Source: Candidatus Bathyarchaeota archaeon A05DMB-2 (GTDB lineage: Archaea; Thermoproteota; Bathyarchaeia; Bathyarchaeales; Bathycorpusculaceae). Taken from it: a stretch of DNA of 64,000 bases. The stretch is taken from contig JAAKEZ010000002.1 in assembly GCA_018475625.1 (NCBI GenBank), positions 248,001-312,000 on the forward strand. The letters are read 5' to 3'. Below are positions 7,826 to 16,537 of the stretch, in pieces (the stretch's first letter is position 1; every line of letters starts with the position of its first letter). The notes beneath the pieces were generated by a model. It was given only the letters and a program-made list of their open reading frames with translations. It searched no databases and was not told the DNA's origin. A program made the translations under genes and the position numbers.

Positions 7826-8051
7826 GAAGGCACTTACCCGTAGGCGGATGATGCGGGGACGCTGGATAGAAGAAGAACCCAACGAGCGGCTGGTTTTGGG
7901 CGTGAAATTCGCCATAGGCATGACCGCCTTCATGTGGGCTTTGGAGCTGGCGCATATTGCGTTTTTGCATTCGTGGAACGCTGAGATTTTCGCATCCATC
8001 ACCGGGCTGAGCGGCACTGTGATTGGGGTGTTTGTGGGGCAGAAGGCATGA
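7809..8051 (+). CDS. Small membrane protein, holin-like candidate
   Basis: 80 residues: a strongly basic N-terminal 20 residues (KKALTRRRMMRGRW), one clear hydrophobic helix (about 29-50) and a second shorter one (about 60-78, ITGLSGTVIGVFVG). Small size, two helices and location after the tail genes are compatible with a holin or a virion membrane component, but no motif settles it. It overlaps both neighbours by a few bases. Confidence 0.55.
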   Translation: MADPIKKALTRRRMMRGRWIEEEPNERLVLGVKFAIGMTAFMWALELAHIAFLHSWNAEIFASITGLSGTVIGVFVGQKA

Positions 8052-8515
8052 CGAAGGGTAAACCGTGGGACATAAACGAGATTCAGCAGCTTCAGCGGCT
8101 GGTGGAAGAGGGCAGAAGCGTTGATGACATCTGCAAAGTTATGGTTAAGTCGCGTGATGCGGTAGTGCAGAAAATGTTTGATTTGAAGCTCAAAGCGGTG
8201 AAAGAAGAAAAAAGGCGTGTTTCTGGGAAAAAGACTGTTTTTTCTTCTTCTCAATTGTCTTTGCCTGCGGATTTGCCGAATGTGGAGGAGACGCTGCAGA
8301 TTTTGGCTGCTGCTCTGCTCAAAAGCGCTGAGGCAGGGTTGAGTAAGGACGAAGTGGGCAGGTTGCAGGTTGTGGCGACGTTGGCGAAGACCTACAAGGA
8401 CGCTTTTGCCGAGTATTTGGATTACCGTGGTATCGAGGAGCGCTTGGATAGACTGGAGGCTAAGTATGCGAGGTTGGAGAAGAAAGGCGAGGACGCTTCG
8501 GATAGACCAAGCTAA
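8048..8515 (+). CDS. Terminase small subunit-like DNA-binding protein
   Basis: 155 residues. The first ~50 residues form a helix-turn-helix ('WDINEIQQLQRLVEEGRSVDDICKVMVKSRDAVVQKMFDL'), followed by a basic linker (KAVKEEKRRVSGKKT), a helical dimerisation region and a C-terminal coiled coil (YLDYRGIEERLDRLEAKYARLEKK). A DNA-binding N-terminus plus oligomerising helices immediately before the large terminase is the usual small-subunit arrangement. It overlaps the large-subunit gene by 50 bp in another frame. Confidence 0.6.
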   Translation: MTKGKPWDINEIQQLQRLVEEGRSVDDICKVMVKSRDAVVQKMFDLKLKAVKEEKRRVSGKKTVFSSSQLSLPADLPNVEETLQILAAALLKSAEAGLSKDEVGRLQVVATLAKTYKDAFAEYLDYRGIEERLDRLEAKYARLEKKGEDASDRPS

Positions 8516-9911
8516 AGCCAAAGTTGAGCACATAGAAGCAATTGCAGGCGCCCATGAGGTGGAGCAGCAGCGTCAGGTGGGTTTGTTGCAGCATAGTTTT
8601 GGGGAGTTTTGTGAGCGGGTTTTCGGGTTTAAGCCCTACGCTTATCAGCTGGATTTGGAGGCCAAGTTTGAGCAGTACCAGTTTAATGCTGTGCGGTGGC
8701 CAAGGCAGACGGGCAAAAGCTTCATCGTCTCCGGCTTAGTGCTCAAGTATGCGATTGAGCATCCCAACAGCTACATCGCCATCGTGGGGCCTAGCTGGCG
8801 CCAGACTAAGCTGAATGTGCGGCGCATCGGCGGGTTTGCCCGCAGGTATCTTGGCTGCGACCGCGGCATCCAAAAAACCCGAGTTAGCTTGCCTAACGGT
8901 AGCGTGATTGAGGCGTTTCCGAATAATCCTGACACGATTCGGGGGCCGTCGTTTCATGTGATCTGGTGGGAAGAATGCAACTTCACCGCCAACGACGAAG
9001 ACCTCTACGATGCCATACTGTTTACTTTGGGCACCACCAACGGCAGGCTTATTGCTACTTCGACGCCGTGGAATACGGACAGCCTGTTTTGGAAGATGTG
9101 CAACCACAAGGACTTTAGCGACTTTGGACGGACGCATATTAGTTGGCAGCAGGCGCTTGAGCCTAACGGTCCGCTGAAACCCGCGATTATTGAGAAGATT
9201 AAGCGGCAGTTCGGGGATGACCCTGCGCGGTGGCGGCGGGAGATGGAGGCGGAGTGGGCGGAAGATGAGGACGTTTGGCTGCCCCAGAGTTTGATTGTGG
9301 CGTGTGTGGGTACGGTGAAGAACTGTGGATTTGACCTGCAAGAATTTAACCCTGAAGAGGCGTGCGAAGGCGAGTTTTTTGCGGGGCTGGATTTGGCGCA
9401 GACACGGGATTACTGTGTTTTGGCTGTTGTGGAGCGCTTAAACGACCGCCTGTTTTTGCGGCATCTTAAGATTTTTAGTCAGCCCACTTTGTATGCTCAG
9501 GTTTTGGGTTATCTTAAGGCGCTGCAGGACAGGTGGGGTGGGTTCCAGAAAATCCGCGTGGACTTCACCCGGGAAGGTCCCAGCATCATAGCCGACATGG
9601 AGAATGCGGGCATTGAGAATGCTGAGGGCGTGAACTTTAGCGTGCCCAGAAAGAGCGAGATGGCTTCGCTGTTGAAGCAGCGTATGATGAATAAGCAGTT
9701 CTTTTATCCGTTGCTGAGTTGGGAGCGCCCGTATCGGGGGGACATCTGCACGGAGTTGAACGTGGAACGCTATGAATTGCGGAAGGATGGCGCCATAGGC
9801 TTTAGTCATCCCAATGGCACGCATGACGATGTGTTTTGGAGTGTTGCGCTAGCCGTGTTTGCAACCGTACAGATGGAGCCTGAGCCGTTTTTGGCGGTGG
9901 TTCCGAGGTGA
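8466..9911 (+). CDS. terL: Terminase large subunit
   Basis: 481 residues with both terminase activities. ATPase: Walker A 'RWPRQTGKS' at 77-85, Walker B-like 'FHVIWWEE' at 163-170 (WEE where many families have DE), and the coupling segment 'LIATSTPW' at 195-202. Nuclease (RNase H fold): Asp309 in 'FAGLDLAQTRDYCVL', Asp366 in 'IRVDFTREG', Asp454/455 in 'GTHDDVFWSVALAV'. It packages DNA into the procapsid with the portal. The ATG at 8466 is the first good start after the small subunit's coding core; the exact N-terminus is uncertain. Confidence 0.95.
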   Translation: MRGWRRKARTLRIDQAKAKVEHIEAIAGAHEVEQQRQVGLLQHSFGEFCERVFGFKPYAYQLDLEAKFEQYQFNAVRWPRQTGKSFIVSGLVLKYAIEHPNSYIAIVGPSWRQTKLNVRRIGGFARRYLGCDRGIQKTRVSLPNGSVIEAFPNNPDTIRGPSFHVIWWEECNFTANDEDLYDAILFTLGTTNGRLIATSTPWNTDSLFWKMCNHKDFSDFGRTHISWQQALEPNGPLKPAIIEKIKRQFGDDPARWRREMEAEWAEDEDVWLPQSLIVACVGTVKNCGFDLQEFNPEEACEGEFFAGLDLAQTRDYCVLAVVERLNDRLFLRHLKIFSQPTLYAQVLGYLKALQDRWGGFQKIRVDFTREGPSIIADMENAGIENAEGVNFSVPRKSEMASLLKQRMMNKQFFYPLLSWERPYRGDICTELNVERYELRKDGAIGFSHPNGTHDDVFWSVALAVFATVQMEPEPFLAVVPR

Positions 9912-9918
9912 ATGGGAA

Positions 9919-11355
9919 ATGAGGCGGCAGAGAGACTTCTGCATTAGGCAGTTTCGCCGAGTCTATGACCGTGAGGCGGGCAAGTTCACGTTTAACATCA
10001 GCTACGAGACGCATACTAAGCCGACGCCTCGTAGTCTGGTTGTGGCTGAAGCCTTCGGGCTGGGCATAGACGATGCGCAGCGCTTCAAGGTGTTGGATGC
10101 TGAGCTAAAGATTGGCCCGCGGGATATCGTGTACATCACGGGGGACAGCGGCAGCGGCAAAAGTGTATTGTTGCGGGCTATTAGGGCGGATTTGGGCGAG
10201 GAAGCCATAGACCTATCAGATGTAGCGGTGGATGCTGAGAAGCCCCTAATTGAAACCGTGGGCGCCACGGTGGAGGAAGGCTTGGAGCTGCTGAGCAAGG
10301 TTGGTTTGAATGACGCGTTTCTTTTCCTACGACAATACAATCAGCTCAGCGACGGCCAACGGTATCGTTACCGAATCGCCAAGCTTATCGAGAGCGGTAA
10401 GCAGTGGTGGCTTATGGATGAGTTCGCTGCATGCTTAGACCGGGATACGGCTAAGATTATCGCCTTTAACTTGCAGAAAATCGCACGTCAGCAGGGCAAA
10501 GCAGTCATTGCAGCTACAACACACAGTGACCTAGCCGAAGACCTGAAACCCAGCGTTTTGGTTCGGAAACGGTTTGGAGAAGAAATCAAAATCGATTACT
10601 ACCCAAACACTCTGGCAACCGAATGCAGCCTAATCCGAGAAATGCGGGTGGAAGAAGGCACAAGAGAAGACTGGCAAAAACTCAGCAGCTTTCACTATCG
10701 CGGGCATAAGGTGGCGGTTCCACGAAAAATCTTTCGGTTGGTTCGTGGGGATGAGCTTTGTGGCGTCATCGTTTACAGTTATCCGCCGCCTGCCTGTTTT
10801 GGAAGGCGTTTGGTGCTGCCGCGGATGACGATTCAAGAATTGAACAAGCAGCTCAGCATCATCAACCGGGTGGTTATCCATCCGAAATACCGAACAATAG
10901 GCTTAGGCGCCAAACTTATCCGCGAAACAATGCCGCTAGTTGGAACGCCCTATGTGGAGATGATTGCGGTTATGGCAAAGTATTCGCCGTTTGCTGAGAA
11001 GGCAGGTATGCGTAAGGTTGCGGAGCAGCGGACGGTTGAGAGTGTTTCTGCTGTTTCTGAGGCGCTTTTGGGGTTGGGGTTTGACTTGCAACTTTTAGGC
11101 AGCGAGCGCTACGTCACAGGCAAGCTTGGGAACCTGACGACACAGCAGGTTGAGAGGCTGAAGGAGGCGTTTGCAAAGTGTGGGCATCCTCGGTTTAAGA
11201 AAGAGTTTGCTGTCAGTCGACACCGACCTTTCGGGAACACAATTGACTACCTGCAATGCATTCAAAATGCTGAGTTGTCCAAGCTTTCAAAGTTGGTGAA
11301 GCTGACTGGGCTGCTTTCGCAATCTAAAGTTTACTTGTTTTGGAGCGCAACTTAG
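9919..11355 (+). CDS. ABC-type ATPase fused to GNAT acetyltransferase (COG2401-like)
   Basis: 478 residues. N-terminal ABC ATPase: Walker A 'GDSGSGKS' at 75-82, a signature-like 'LSDGQRYR' at 143-150, Walker B 'WWLMDEFA' at 163-170, switch His202 in 'AATTHSD'. The C-terminal half carries a GNAT fold with the acetyl-CoA loop 'VVIHPKYRTIGLGAKLI'. It has no membrane segment, so it is not a transporter. The architecture matches COG2401, known from archaea and proviruses. It starts 7 bp after terL, so it is co-transcribed with terminase; a role in packaging or in modifying a nucleic acid or protein is inferred only. ATG 9919 chosen; earlier starts lie inside terL. Confidence 0.85.
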   Translation: MRRQRDFCIRQFRRVYDREAGKFTFNISYETHTKPTPRSLVVAEAFGLGIDDAQRFKVLDAELKIGPRDIVYITGDSGSGKSVLLRAIRADLGEEAIDLSDVAVDAEKPLIETVGATVEEGLELLSKVGLNDAFLFLRQYNQLSDGQRYRYRIAKLIESGKQWWLMDEFAACLDRDTAKIIAFNLQKIARQQGKAVIAATTHSDLAEDLKPSVLVRKRFGEEIKIDYYPNTLATECSLIREMRVEEGTREDWQKLSSFHYRGHKVAVPRKIFRLVRGDELCGVIVYSYPPPACFGRRLVLPRMTIQELNKQLSIINRVVIHPKYRTIGLGAKLIRETMPLVGTPYVEMIAVMAKYSPFAEKAGMRKVAEQRTVESVSAVSEALLGLGFDLQLLGSERYVTGKLGNLTTQQVERLKEAFAKCGHPRFKKEFAVSRHRPFGNTIDYLQCIQNAELSKLSKLVKLTGLLSQSKVYLFWSAT

Positions 11356-11517
11356 GCTTTTTATGTATCAACCTTGAGAATTTTTCAATGTTGTTACAAA
11401 AATAGTGTCCGAGGAGTCATTTCAACGTAGTCCGATGTCTTTCCAAACGGTTCATATTGGCTTAGTTCACTTTGATTACTGCTTTGGTCATTTTGCTTCA
11501 ATTCGCGTTACTCTTTT

Positions 11518-13743
11518 ATGAAGGGTGTGTCTCTATTAACGAGATATAGGGGTGGAATATTGGGGATTCGTTCAAACATTTTCTTGTGCAAGCGAGCTTT
11601 CGATGACCCAAGTCTAACAGTGGATGTTTATTGCATTGAAGGCATTCCGAACGACAAAGACCGCTTTTGGAACTTATCAAAAGTCAAAGAAATGCTTGCT
11701 CGCAGACTTAACACGTTGGTGGTTTTATACTCTCCCGGGGAGCTTGATTATGCTGTTGTATTTCAACCTCAATCAACGGTCGAAATTAAGGAACAGAAGC
11801 TTTCAGTGAAGCTTGAGAAGAAAGGTGTCTCACTGGTTAATTATCCCCAACAGCTGAGGGAACTCCATTATGAGGCAACAAGAAACAGTCTTGAAAAGTA
11901 TGGGTTAGCGAAACACGCTTACAACAAGTATTTTGAGCCTTTTCCTGAAAAAACCATTGACGATTTTGAAATTTACCGTGGTATGTGGTTCAGGTATGAC
12001 TTATTTGGTAACCATGTGCAGCTAGCAATTGATCCGCTTACCAGTGTGACTAGTCGGAGTACAGTTTGGGACCTAATTTCAAGGTATGGCCGAGAAGAAG
12101 CCAAGAAGAGATTAGCTTACAGGAATGTTTTGGCTACCCAGGAAAAAGGAAAAGCGATATATCAAATCGTTCGGCTGGACTTCAGTAAAACGGTTAACAC
12201 ACCATGCATTTCAATCGGTGATAAACTCTACAGTGTCAAAGAGTACTTCAAGAGGCCTGGTGGAAGGCCAGAATTGGCAGATTTGATTTCTGATGAGGAA
12301 TGCGTGGTCTTCGTCAAAAGGGGTTATGAGGGCAAAGAACTAAGCATGGCGCCAAGCCTCCTAAAACTCGTTCATAAGACTGATGATTTCCCAAGAGAGC
12401 CAACTTTGAGGCAGGAGCTAACCAGTGAAGTCTATCTTTCGTGTGAGAGAAGACGTGTGCTTACTCAAAAGTTCCTCACTATTCTCAATCCATTATGGCT
12501 TGGTAAGTTATCTGTTGAATTTGAAACTGCAGACTTATCTGACCTAAACAAGGATGCAGGCGTGCTCGCAGCTCCAAAATTGGTCTTTGGAAACAAGCAA
12601 GCTGTAACGCCCGACTTTTCAAACTATGGCATGTTTATGAAGAATACCCTCAGAAGTTTTGGTCCCGCCAGAAAAGCAGCTTTTTCTAGCAATGTACTGC
12701 TGCTGGTCTATCCTTCAACTGTTGCTAGGGGAATAATGAAGAATTTCTATGAGGATTGCAAGGCTGTCTCAAGAGAGTTCTTCCGCACTAACCTACCAGA
12801 CAAGCCAACATCATACAGTTACCCTGATTTCGACGTCAGAAGAGAGTATGAATCGTTCAAAAAAAACATTGATGCCGTCTTAGCCGTAATGCAGTACGAG
12901 GGAGAAACCACTAGGTACCTAAACTTCAAAGAATGGTTTGATAAGCCCAATCAAGTCCTAACCTACCGAGTTATAGATGAAAGATACCAGCTGCGGAGAG
13001 GAAAATATCAAAATCTGCTCCTTAACGTCTGCGCAGGATTGCTAGGCAAAATGGGCGGGAGACCATGGATACTTGACAAGAAATTGAGCGCCGACTTCTA
13101 TGTTGGACTAGACGTGGGTGGCGACAAGAACGCAAGAGTGGCTTGCTATACCTTTTTCGACGGTTATGGTAACTATGTCCGGGAAGAATGGCGACCGCAG
13201 AGGGCAGAAGAGATTAACACGCAGGAACTCAAGAGGATTGTTGCCAATGCAATTGCAGGTTATGGTAATCCATTAAACAACATCGTATTTCACAGAGACG
13301 GGCAATTCACTGATGGCGAACTGCAAGGCATAGATGCACTTAAGTCAGAACTGCTAAGCAACGGCTCCGTTACCAACGATATTAAAATCACGTGTGTTAA
13401 CATTAAGAAGAGTGTTCCGTATCGACTTTATGATTCGCAAGGAAAACAACAAAGTGTATGCAAAATCGGTTCCTACCTTATATTAGATGAACATAACGGC
13501 ATAATTGCAAACTCGGGTGCGCCGCTGCTGAGGCAGGGAATGGCTCGGCCAATACTAGTAGAAACAGTTCCACCATTCGATAACACTGACATAAAAACGG
13601 CTTTAGAAGACGTCTATTACCTGTCATTCATGCATTGGGGTTCAATAATGGTAAAGATGAAGCTTCCAGCAACACTGCGATACGCCGATGCTCTTACGCC
13701 TTTTGCCTTAAGAAGCATCAGGATTACTGGAGTACCGCTTTAG
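11518..13743 (+). CDS. Long prokaryotic Argonaute (PIWI tetrad present)
   Basis: 741 residues, the length of long pAgos. An N domain (1-~150) is followed by a PAZ-like region (~150-290, 'YRGMWFRYDLFGNHVQLAID', 'FVKRGYEGKELSMAPSLLKL'), an L2 linker, a MID domain (~390-510, beginning 'NVLLLVYPSTVARG' and ending 'NVCAGLLGKMGGRPW') and a PIWI domain. Likely catalytic residues: Asp532 (YVGLDVGG), Glu564 or 565 (RAEEINTQEL) as the glutamate finger, Asp594 (FHRDGQFTDGEL) and Asp723 (LPATLRYADALTPF), a DEDD set. It would bind a small nucleic-acid guide and cut complementary targets in the cytoplasm. It is the first cargo gene after the packaging genes. The AT content looks higher than in the virion genes. 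Confidence 0.93.
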   Translation: MKGVSLLTRYRGGILGIRSNIFLCKRAFDDPSLTVDVYCIEGIPNDKDRFWNLSKVKEMLARRLNTLVVLYSPGELDYAVVFQPQSTVEIKEQKLSVKLEKKGVSLVNYPQQLRELHYEATRNSLEKYGLAKHAYNKYFEPFPEKTIDDFEIYRGMWFRYDLFGNHVQLAIDPLTSVTSRSTVWDLISRYGREEAKKRLAYRNVLATQEKGKAIYQIVRLDFSKTVNTPCISIGDKLYSVKEYFKRPGGRPELADLISDEECVVFVKRGYEGKELSMAPSLLKLVHKTDDFPREPTLRQELTSEVYLSCERRRVLTQKFLTILNPLWLGKLSVEFETADLSDLNKDAGVLAAPKLVFGNKQAVTPDFSNYGMFMKNTLRSFGPARKAAFSSNVLLLVYPSTVARGIMKNFYEDCKAVSREFFRTNLPDKPTSYSYPDFDVRREYESFKKNIDAVLAVMQYEGETTRYLNFKEWFDKPNQVLTYRVIDERYQLRRGKYQNLLLNVCAGLLGKMGGRPWILDKKLSADFYVGLDVGGDKNARVACYTFFDGYGNYVREEWRPQRAEEINTQELKRIVANAIAGYGNPLNNIVFHRDGQFTDGELQGIDALKSELLSNGSVTNDIKITCVNIKKSVPYRLYDSQGKQQSVCKIGSYLILDEHNGIIANSGAPLLRQGMARPILVETVPPFDNTDIKTALEDVYYLSFMHWGSIMVKMKLPATLRYADALTPFALRSIRITGVPL

Positions 13744-14898
13744 CAGCTCCTGAGTTATCGCTGTTAAATCAGTGCCGCTTTCGTCCATAGCAAGTGCACA
13801 AATGGTTGGCACCAAGTCTTGATTAGGCACTGTGCCTTTTTCAATCGCTTCTCTTGCCTGCAAGATTTCAGCCCATTTTTCGTCGATGCGTGTTGGAATT
13901 ACTGTTGAAGAAATGCAATCGAATGCTGTTGTTACAACTTCATCGTCTAAATAAAACACTGAGCTTGGAGAGGATACGGTGTGAGCATATGAATCCCATA
14001 AGGATTGGTAGCTGTTGATGTCAATGTTTGGTAGATTAAAGGATTGTAAGGTGTTGGTCATGAACTTTATTCGAAGGTTTGATGGTGGATGAGTGGTTTC
14101 CGGTCGGTTAGGTTGGCTATTTAGGGCAATTAGCATAAATTGCAGTAGGAATGCTGGTCCTAAGGTTTTTACAGCAAAACAGTCAGCCACAAATTCAGGT
14201 ATCCAATGTCGAGCCCATACGAACAGGGCATCCTCAAAGTCTCGTTGATCTACGGTTGATGGCCTGTTCTGGGAGAGCTTCCTTAGCACTGGCGGAATAA
14301 CGTCGGAGCTTATTTCATGTTCGTTCCTGTAGTAAAAGACATGCCCAATTTCATGGGCTAACAGAACGGATTTGTGTAGGTTTTTTATTTCTGAGTAGGT
14401 GCCAAAAATTACGTGTTTTCTTTCTTCCCATTCGATGGGTAGGCAAGCATAGCTTTCGCCGACTATGGTCATGATTTTTCCATCTACATGGGCGAGTTGC
14501 ATGACGTCAGAGACGAATCGTTTTAGTAGCTCATGGTGGAGTTTGGTTTCTTTGCTTTGTTTTTGGTTATTCCACACTGGAATTAAGGGAAGAAACGTGT
14601 CTAGACTTATTCTGATTCTTCTTTCAATATCCTCGTAGTCCCTTAGGATGGCTGTGAGAAGCCTTCTTTGGTGGCTTTCTTGGATGGATTCTGATTGGCT
14701 AAAATGTGAGGTTTGAGTAAACATGGCGAATTCTGCTTTTGCTTGTTCTACTCTGTTGCGAAGAGAAGTTGTCCAGCTTTGTAGAGGTTCCGTATAGCTT
14801 GCTAAAACATCATCTGGAGCTTCTATTCCGTTGATTACCTGTTGGGCAAATGTTATCTTTGACAGTAGGTCGTCTGCTTTTTTGTCTAGCAAGTACAT
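13708..14898 (-). CDS. Zinc metallopeptidase (HEIGH), cargo gene
   Basis: 396 residues. The metal site is visible: 'LLAHEIGHVFYY' with HEIGH at 182-186, and a third ligand Glu235 in 'EFVADCFAV' (E..AD, as in gluzincins). The first ~135 residues are helical and may regulate access; there is no signal peptide, so it acts in the cytoplasm. Its 3' end overlaps the Argonaute gene tail-to-tail by 36 bp, and it follows a 150-residue helical protein by 3 bp on the same strand. Proteases next to a small partner are common in defence loci, where the partner senses or is cleaved; this is inference. The peptidase family could not be named. Confidence 0.75.
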   Translation of the reverse strand: MYLLDKKADDLLSKITFAQQVINGIEAPDDVLASYTEPLQSWTTSLRNRVEQAKAEFAMFTQTSHFSQSESIQESHQRRLLTAILRDYEDIERRIRISLDTFLPLIPVWNNQKQSKETKLHHELLKRFVSDVMQLAHVDGKIMTIVGESYACLPIEWEERKHVIFGTYSEIKNLHKSVLLAHEIGHVFYYRNEHEISSDVIPPVLRKLSQNRPSTVDQRDFEDALFVWARHWIPEFVADCFAVKTLGPAFLLQFMLIALNSQPNRPETTHPPSNLRIKFMTNTLQSFNLPNIDINSYQSLWDSYAHTVSSPSSVFYLDDEVVTTAFDCISSTVIPTRIDEKWAEILQAREAIEKGTVPNQDLVPTICALAMDESGTDLTAITQELLKRYSSNPDAS

Positions 14899-14901
14899 TG
14901 G

Positions 14902-15354
14902 CTATCTTGCTTCTGCCATAAAGATGTGGACTCTTGAGGTGGCTTTTGATGCCTCTTCTGAAGTCGAGTTGGCTATTATTTCCAGAAACTCTTCTGCCTC
15001 TTCTGGTGCCTCTGTTTTGCCTTTTTTGAAGCCCTGCAATTCTGTGATCGAATTTTTAAGCATTTTTTTGAGGGCTATTTGACTACTTACTTTTCTGCCC
15101 TGCGAAAGAACATACAAGACTGACAGTGCTTCAGGCGATATGGCTTCCTGTCTTTCTCTTGCCTCAAGCGTTAGAAGCATCAGGTCTAACAGTTTGAGTC
15201 CATTGTCGATTTTCTCTATTTGCGCTTTGCCAACCGGCTGCCCTTTTTGTCTTGCAATTTCTGCAAAATGTATTCCTATTAGAGCGTCATTTGCCAACTT
15301 AGATGCATCTAAGAAAGTCTGGGCATCCCGCATCAGTTGCCATTGGCGCGTCAT
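14902..15354 (-). CDS. Helical partner protein of the metallopeptidase
   Basis: 150 residues, almost all helix, rich in Ala, Glu, Lys and Leu (ANDALIGIHFAEIARQKGQP, GLKLLDLMLLTLEARERQEA), with no recognised domain. A GTG at 15384 would add ten residues, but the TATA-like box on this strand (15370-15378) lies between that codon and the ATG at 15354, so the ATG is preferred and the mRNA is probably near leaderless. It ends 3 bp before the peptidase start, so the two form an operon. It could be an inhibitor, substrate or sensor of the peptidase. Confidence 0.65.
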   Translation of the reverse strand: MTRQWQLMRDAQTFLDASKLANDALIGIHFAEIARQKGQPVGKAQIEKIDNGLKLLDLMLLTLEARERQEAISPEALSVLYVLSQGRKVSSQIALKKMLKNSITELQGFKKGKTEAPEEAEEFLEIIANSTSEEASKATSRVHIFMAEAR

Positions 15355-15369
15355 TTTAAATGCTCCTCT

Positions 15370-15378
15370 ATATAAAAG
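15370..15378 (-). promoter_or_regulatory. TATA-like box of the peptidase operon
   Basis: On the minus strand the sequence reads TTTTATATA, a good archaeal TATA box, about 20 bp before the ATG at 15354. It supports that start and a near-leaderless transcript reading the helical protein and the peptidase. Confidence 0.45.
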
Positions 15379-15509
15379 ACACACTAAGTCTCTAAAAAGA
15401 CTTTTTAAGCCTTTTGGATTTAAACTATTGAAAACAGCGTCTAGCGCGCTGAGTTGACTTTAAAAGTAGATGTTGCTCTAATTAATGACGTAGTTGGAAT
15501 TGATAAAAA

Positions 15510-16523
15510 ATGCCCGAAAACTCAGATGAGCAAAAAGAGCTAAATAAGAAACGCGAATTCGGTCCCCTCAAAGCCACTAAGAACAACGATTATCAGATTG
15601 AAGGAGAAGATTGGGGAGGCCTCAAACCGCAAGCTGCAAAACAGAAACTGAAGATTGGTGACAAAGTGGGAGAGTTTGGTACATTTATGGGCGAGCGAGG
15701 AATTTACGATTCGAGGAACAGCCTTAACGATTTAACCGGAAAAGAATGGGCCATATTTACTAAGAGCTGGTTTATTCATAACCCACCTCCTCGGAGCAAA
15801 AAAGAGATTCTTCATCCCGCAAAGTTTCCAGAATCGGTCATAGCAGACTTTATCAAGTTTTTCACAAAGAAAGGAGAATTAGTTTTTGACCCAATGGCTG
15901 GTACAGGAAGTACGCTTGTCGCTTGTGACAAAACTCATAGGAAAGGATTTGGAATTGAACTTACAAAAAAATGGGCAGACATAGCAGCCGAAAGGACTAG
16001 TCAAAAAATAATACATGGGAATGCCAAATATCTTAAAGATATGCTTAATCAAAACGGCATTAACCAAGTTGATTTCTGCATAACATCGCCTCCATACTGG
16101 AATATGTTGAAGAAGAGCCGAGGGGGCGTCCTATCATTGCAACAGCAACGAAAGGAAATGGGGCTCGAGGAATACTACAGTGATAGTCCAGACGACCTAG
16201 GAAACATTGAAGATTATGATATTTACATTGATGAATTAGCCAAGATATACTTTCAAGTCTATGATGTGCTCAGACCGGGACGTTACCTAGTTGTAATAGT
16301 GCAAAATATCCTTCCTCCTGACGGAGAAATGGTGCCTTTAGCTTGGGATTTGGGCAAGAAACTAAGCACGAAATTTGTGTTGAAACAGGAAAAGATTTGG
16401 TTACAAGACAATAAGTTACTTGGCATTTGGGGATATCCTACAAGATACGTTTCAAATGTGCACCATCATTATTGCCTAATCTTCGAAAAAAACAATCGAA
16501 TGGTTAGTCCAACCCAAACTTGA
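15510..16523 (+). CDS. DNA methyltransferase (SPPY, N4-cytosine/N6-adenine type)
   Basis: 337 residues. SAM-binding motif I 'FDPMAGTGST' at 126-135 precedes the catalytic 'ITSPPYWNML' (SPPY at 193-196); before motif I is the 'HPAKFPESVIADFIKFFTKKG' helix typical of this class. SPPY marks amino-methyltransferases that modify exocyclic amines of cytosine or adenine. It is divergent from the peptidase operon and convergent with a putative restriction endonuclease that ends 14 bp away, so it is probably the modification half of a restriction-modification pair carried by the provirus. A TTTAAAAG box lies about 45 bp before the ATG. Confidence 0.88.
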   Translation: MPENSDEQKELNKKREFGPLKATKNNDYQIEGEDWGGLKPQAAKQKLKIGDKVGEFGTFMGERGIYDSRNSLNDLTGKEWAIFTKSWFIHNPPPRSKKEILHPAKFPESVIADFIKFFTKKGELVFDPMAGTGSTLVACDKTHRKGFGIELTKKWADIAAERTSQKIIHGNAKYLKDMLNQNGINQVDFCITSPPYWNMLKKSRGGVLSLQQQRKEMGLEEYYSDSPDDLGNIEDYDIYIDELAKIYFQVYDVLRPGRYLVVIVQNILPPDGEMVPLAWDLGKKLSTKFVLKQEKIWLQDNKLLGIWGYPTRYVSNVHHHYCLIFEKNNRMVSPTQT

Positions 16524-16537
16524 TGCCATCGCTGTTA

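Noticed and set aside
7712-8533. 273-codon minus-strand frame across the small terminase
   Set aside because: Antisense to three better-supported plus-strand genes; no domain-like features.
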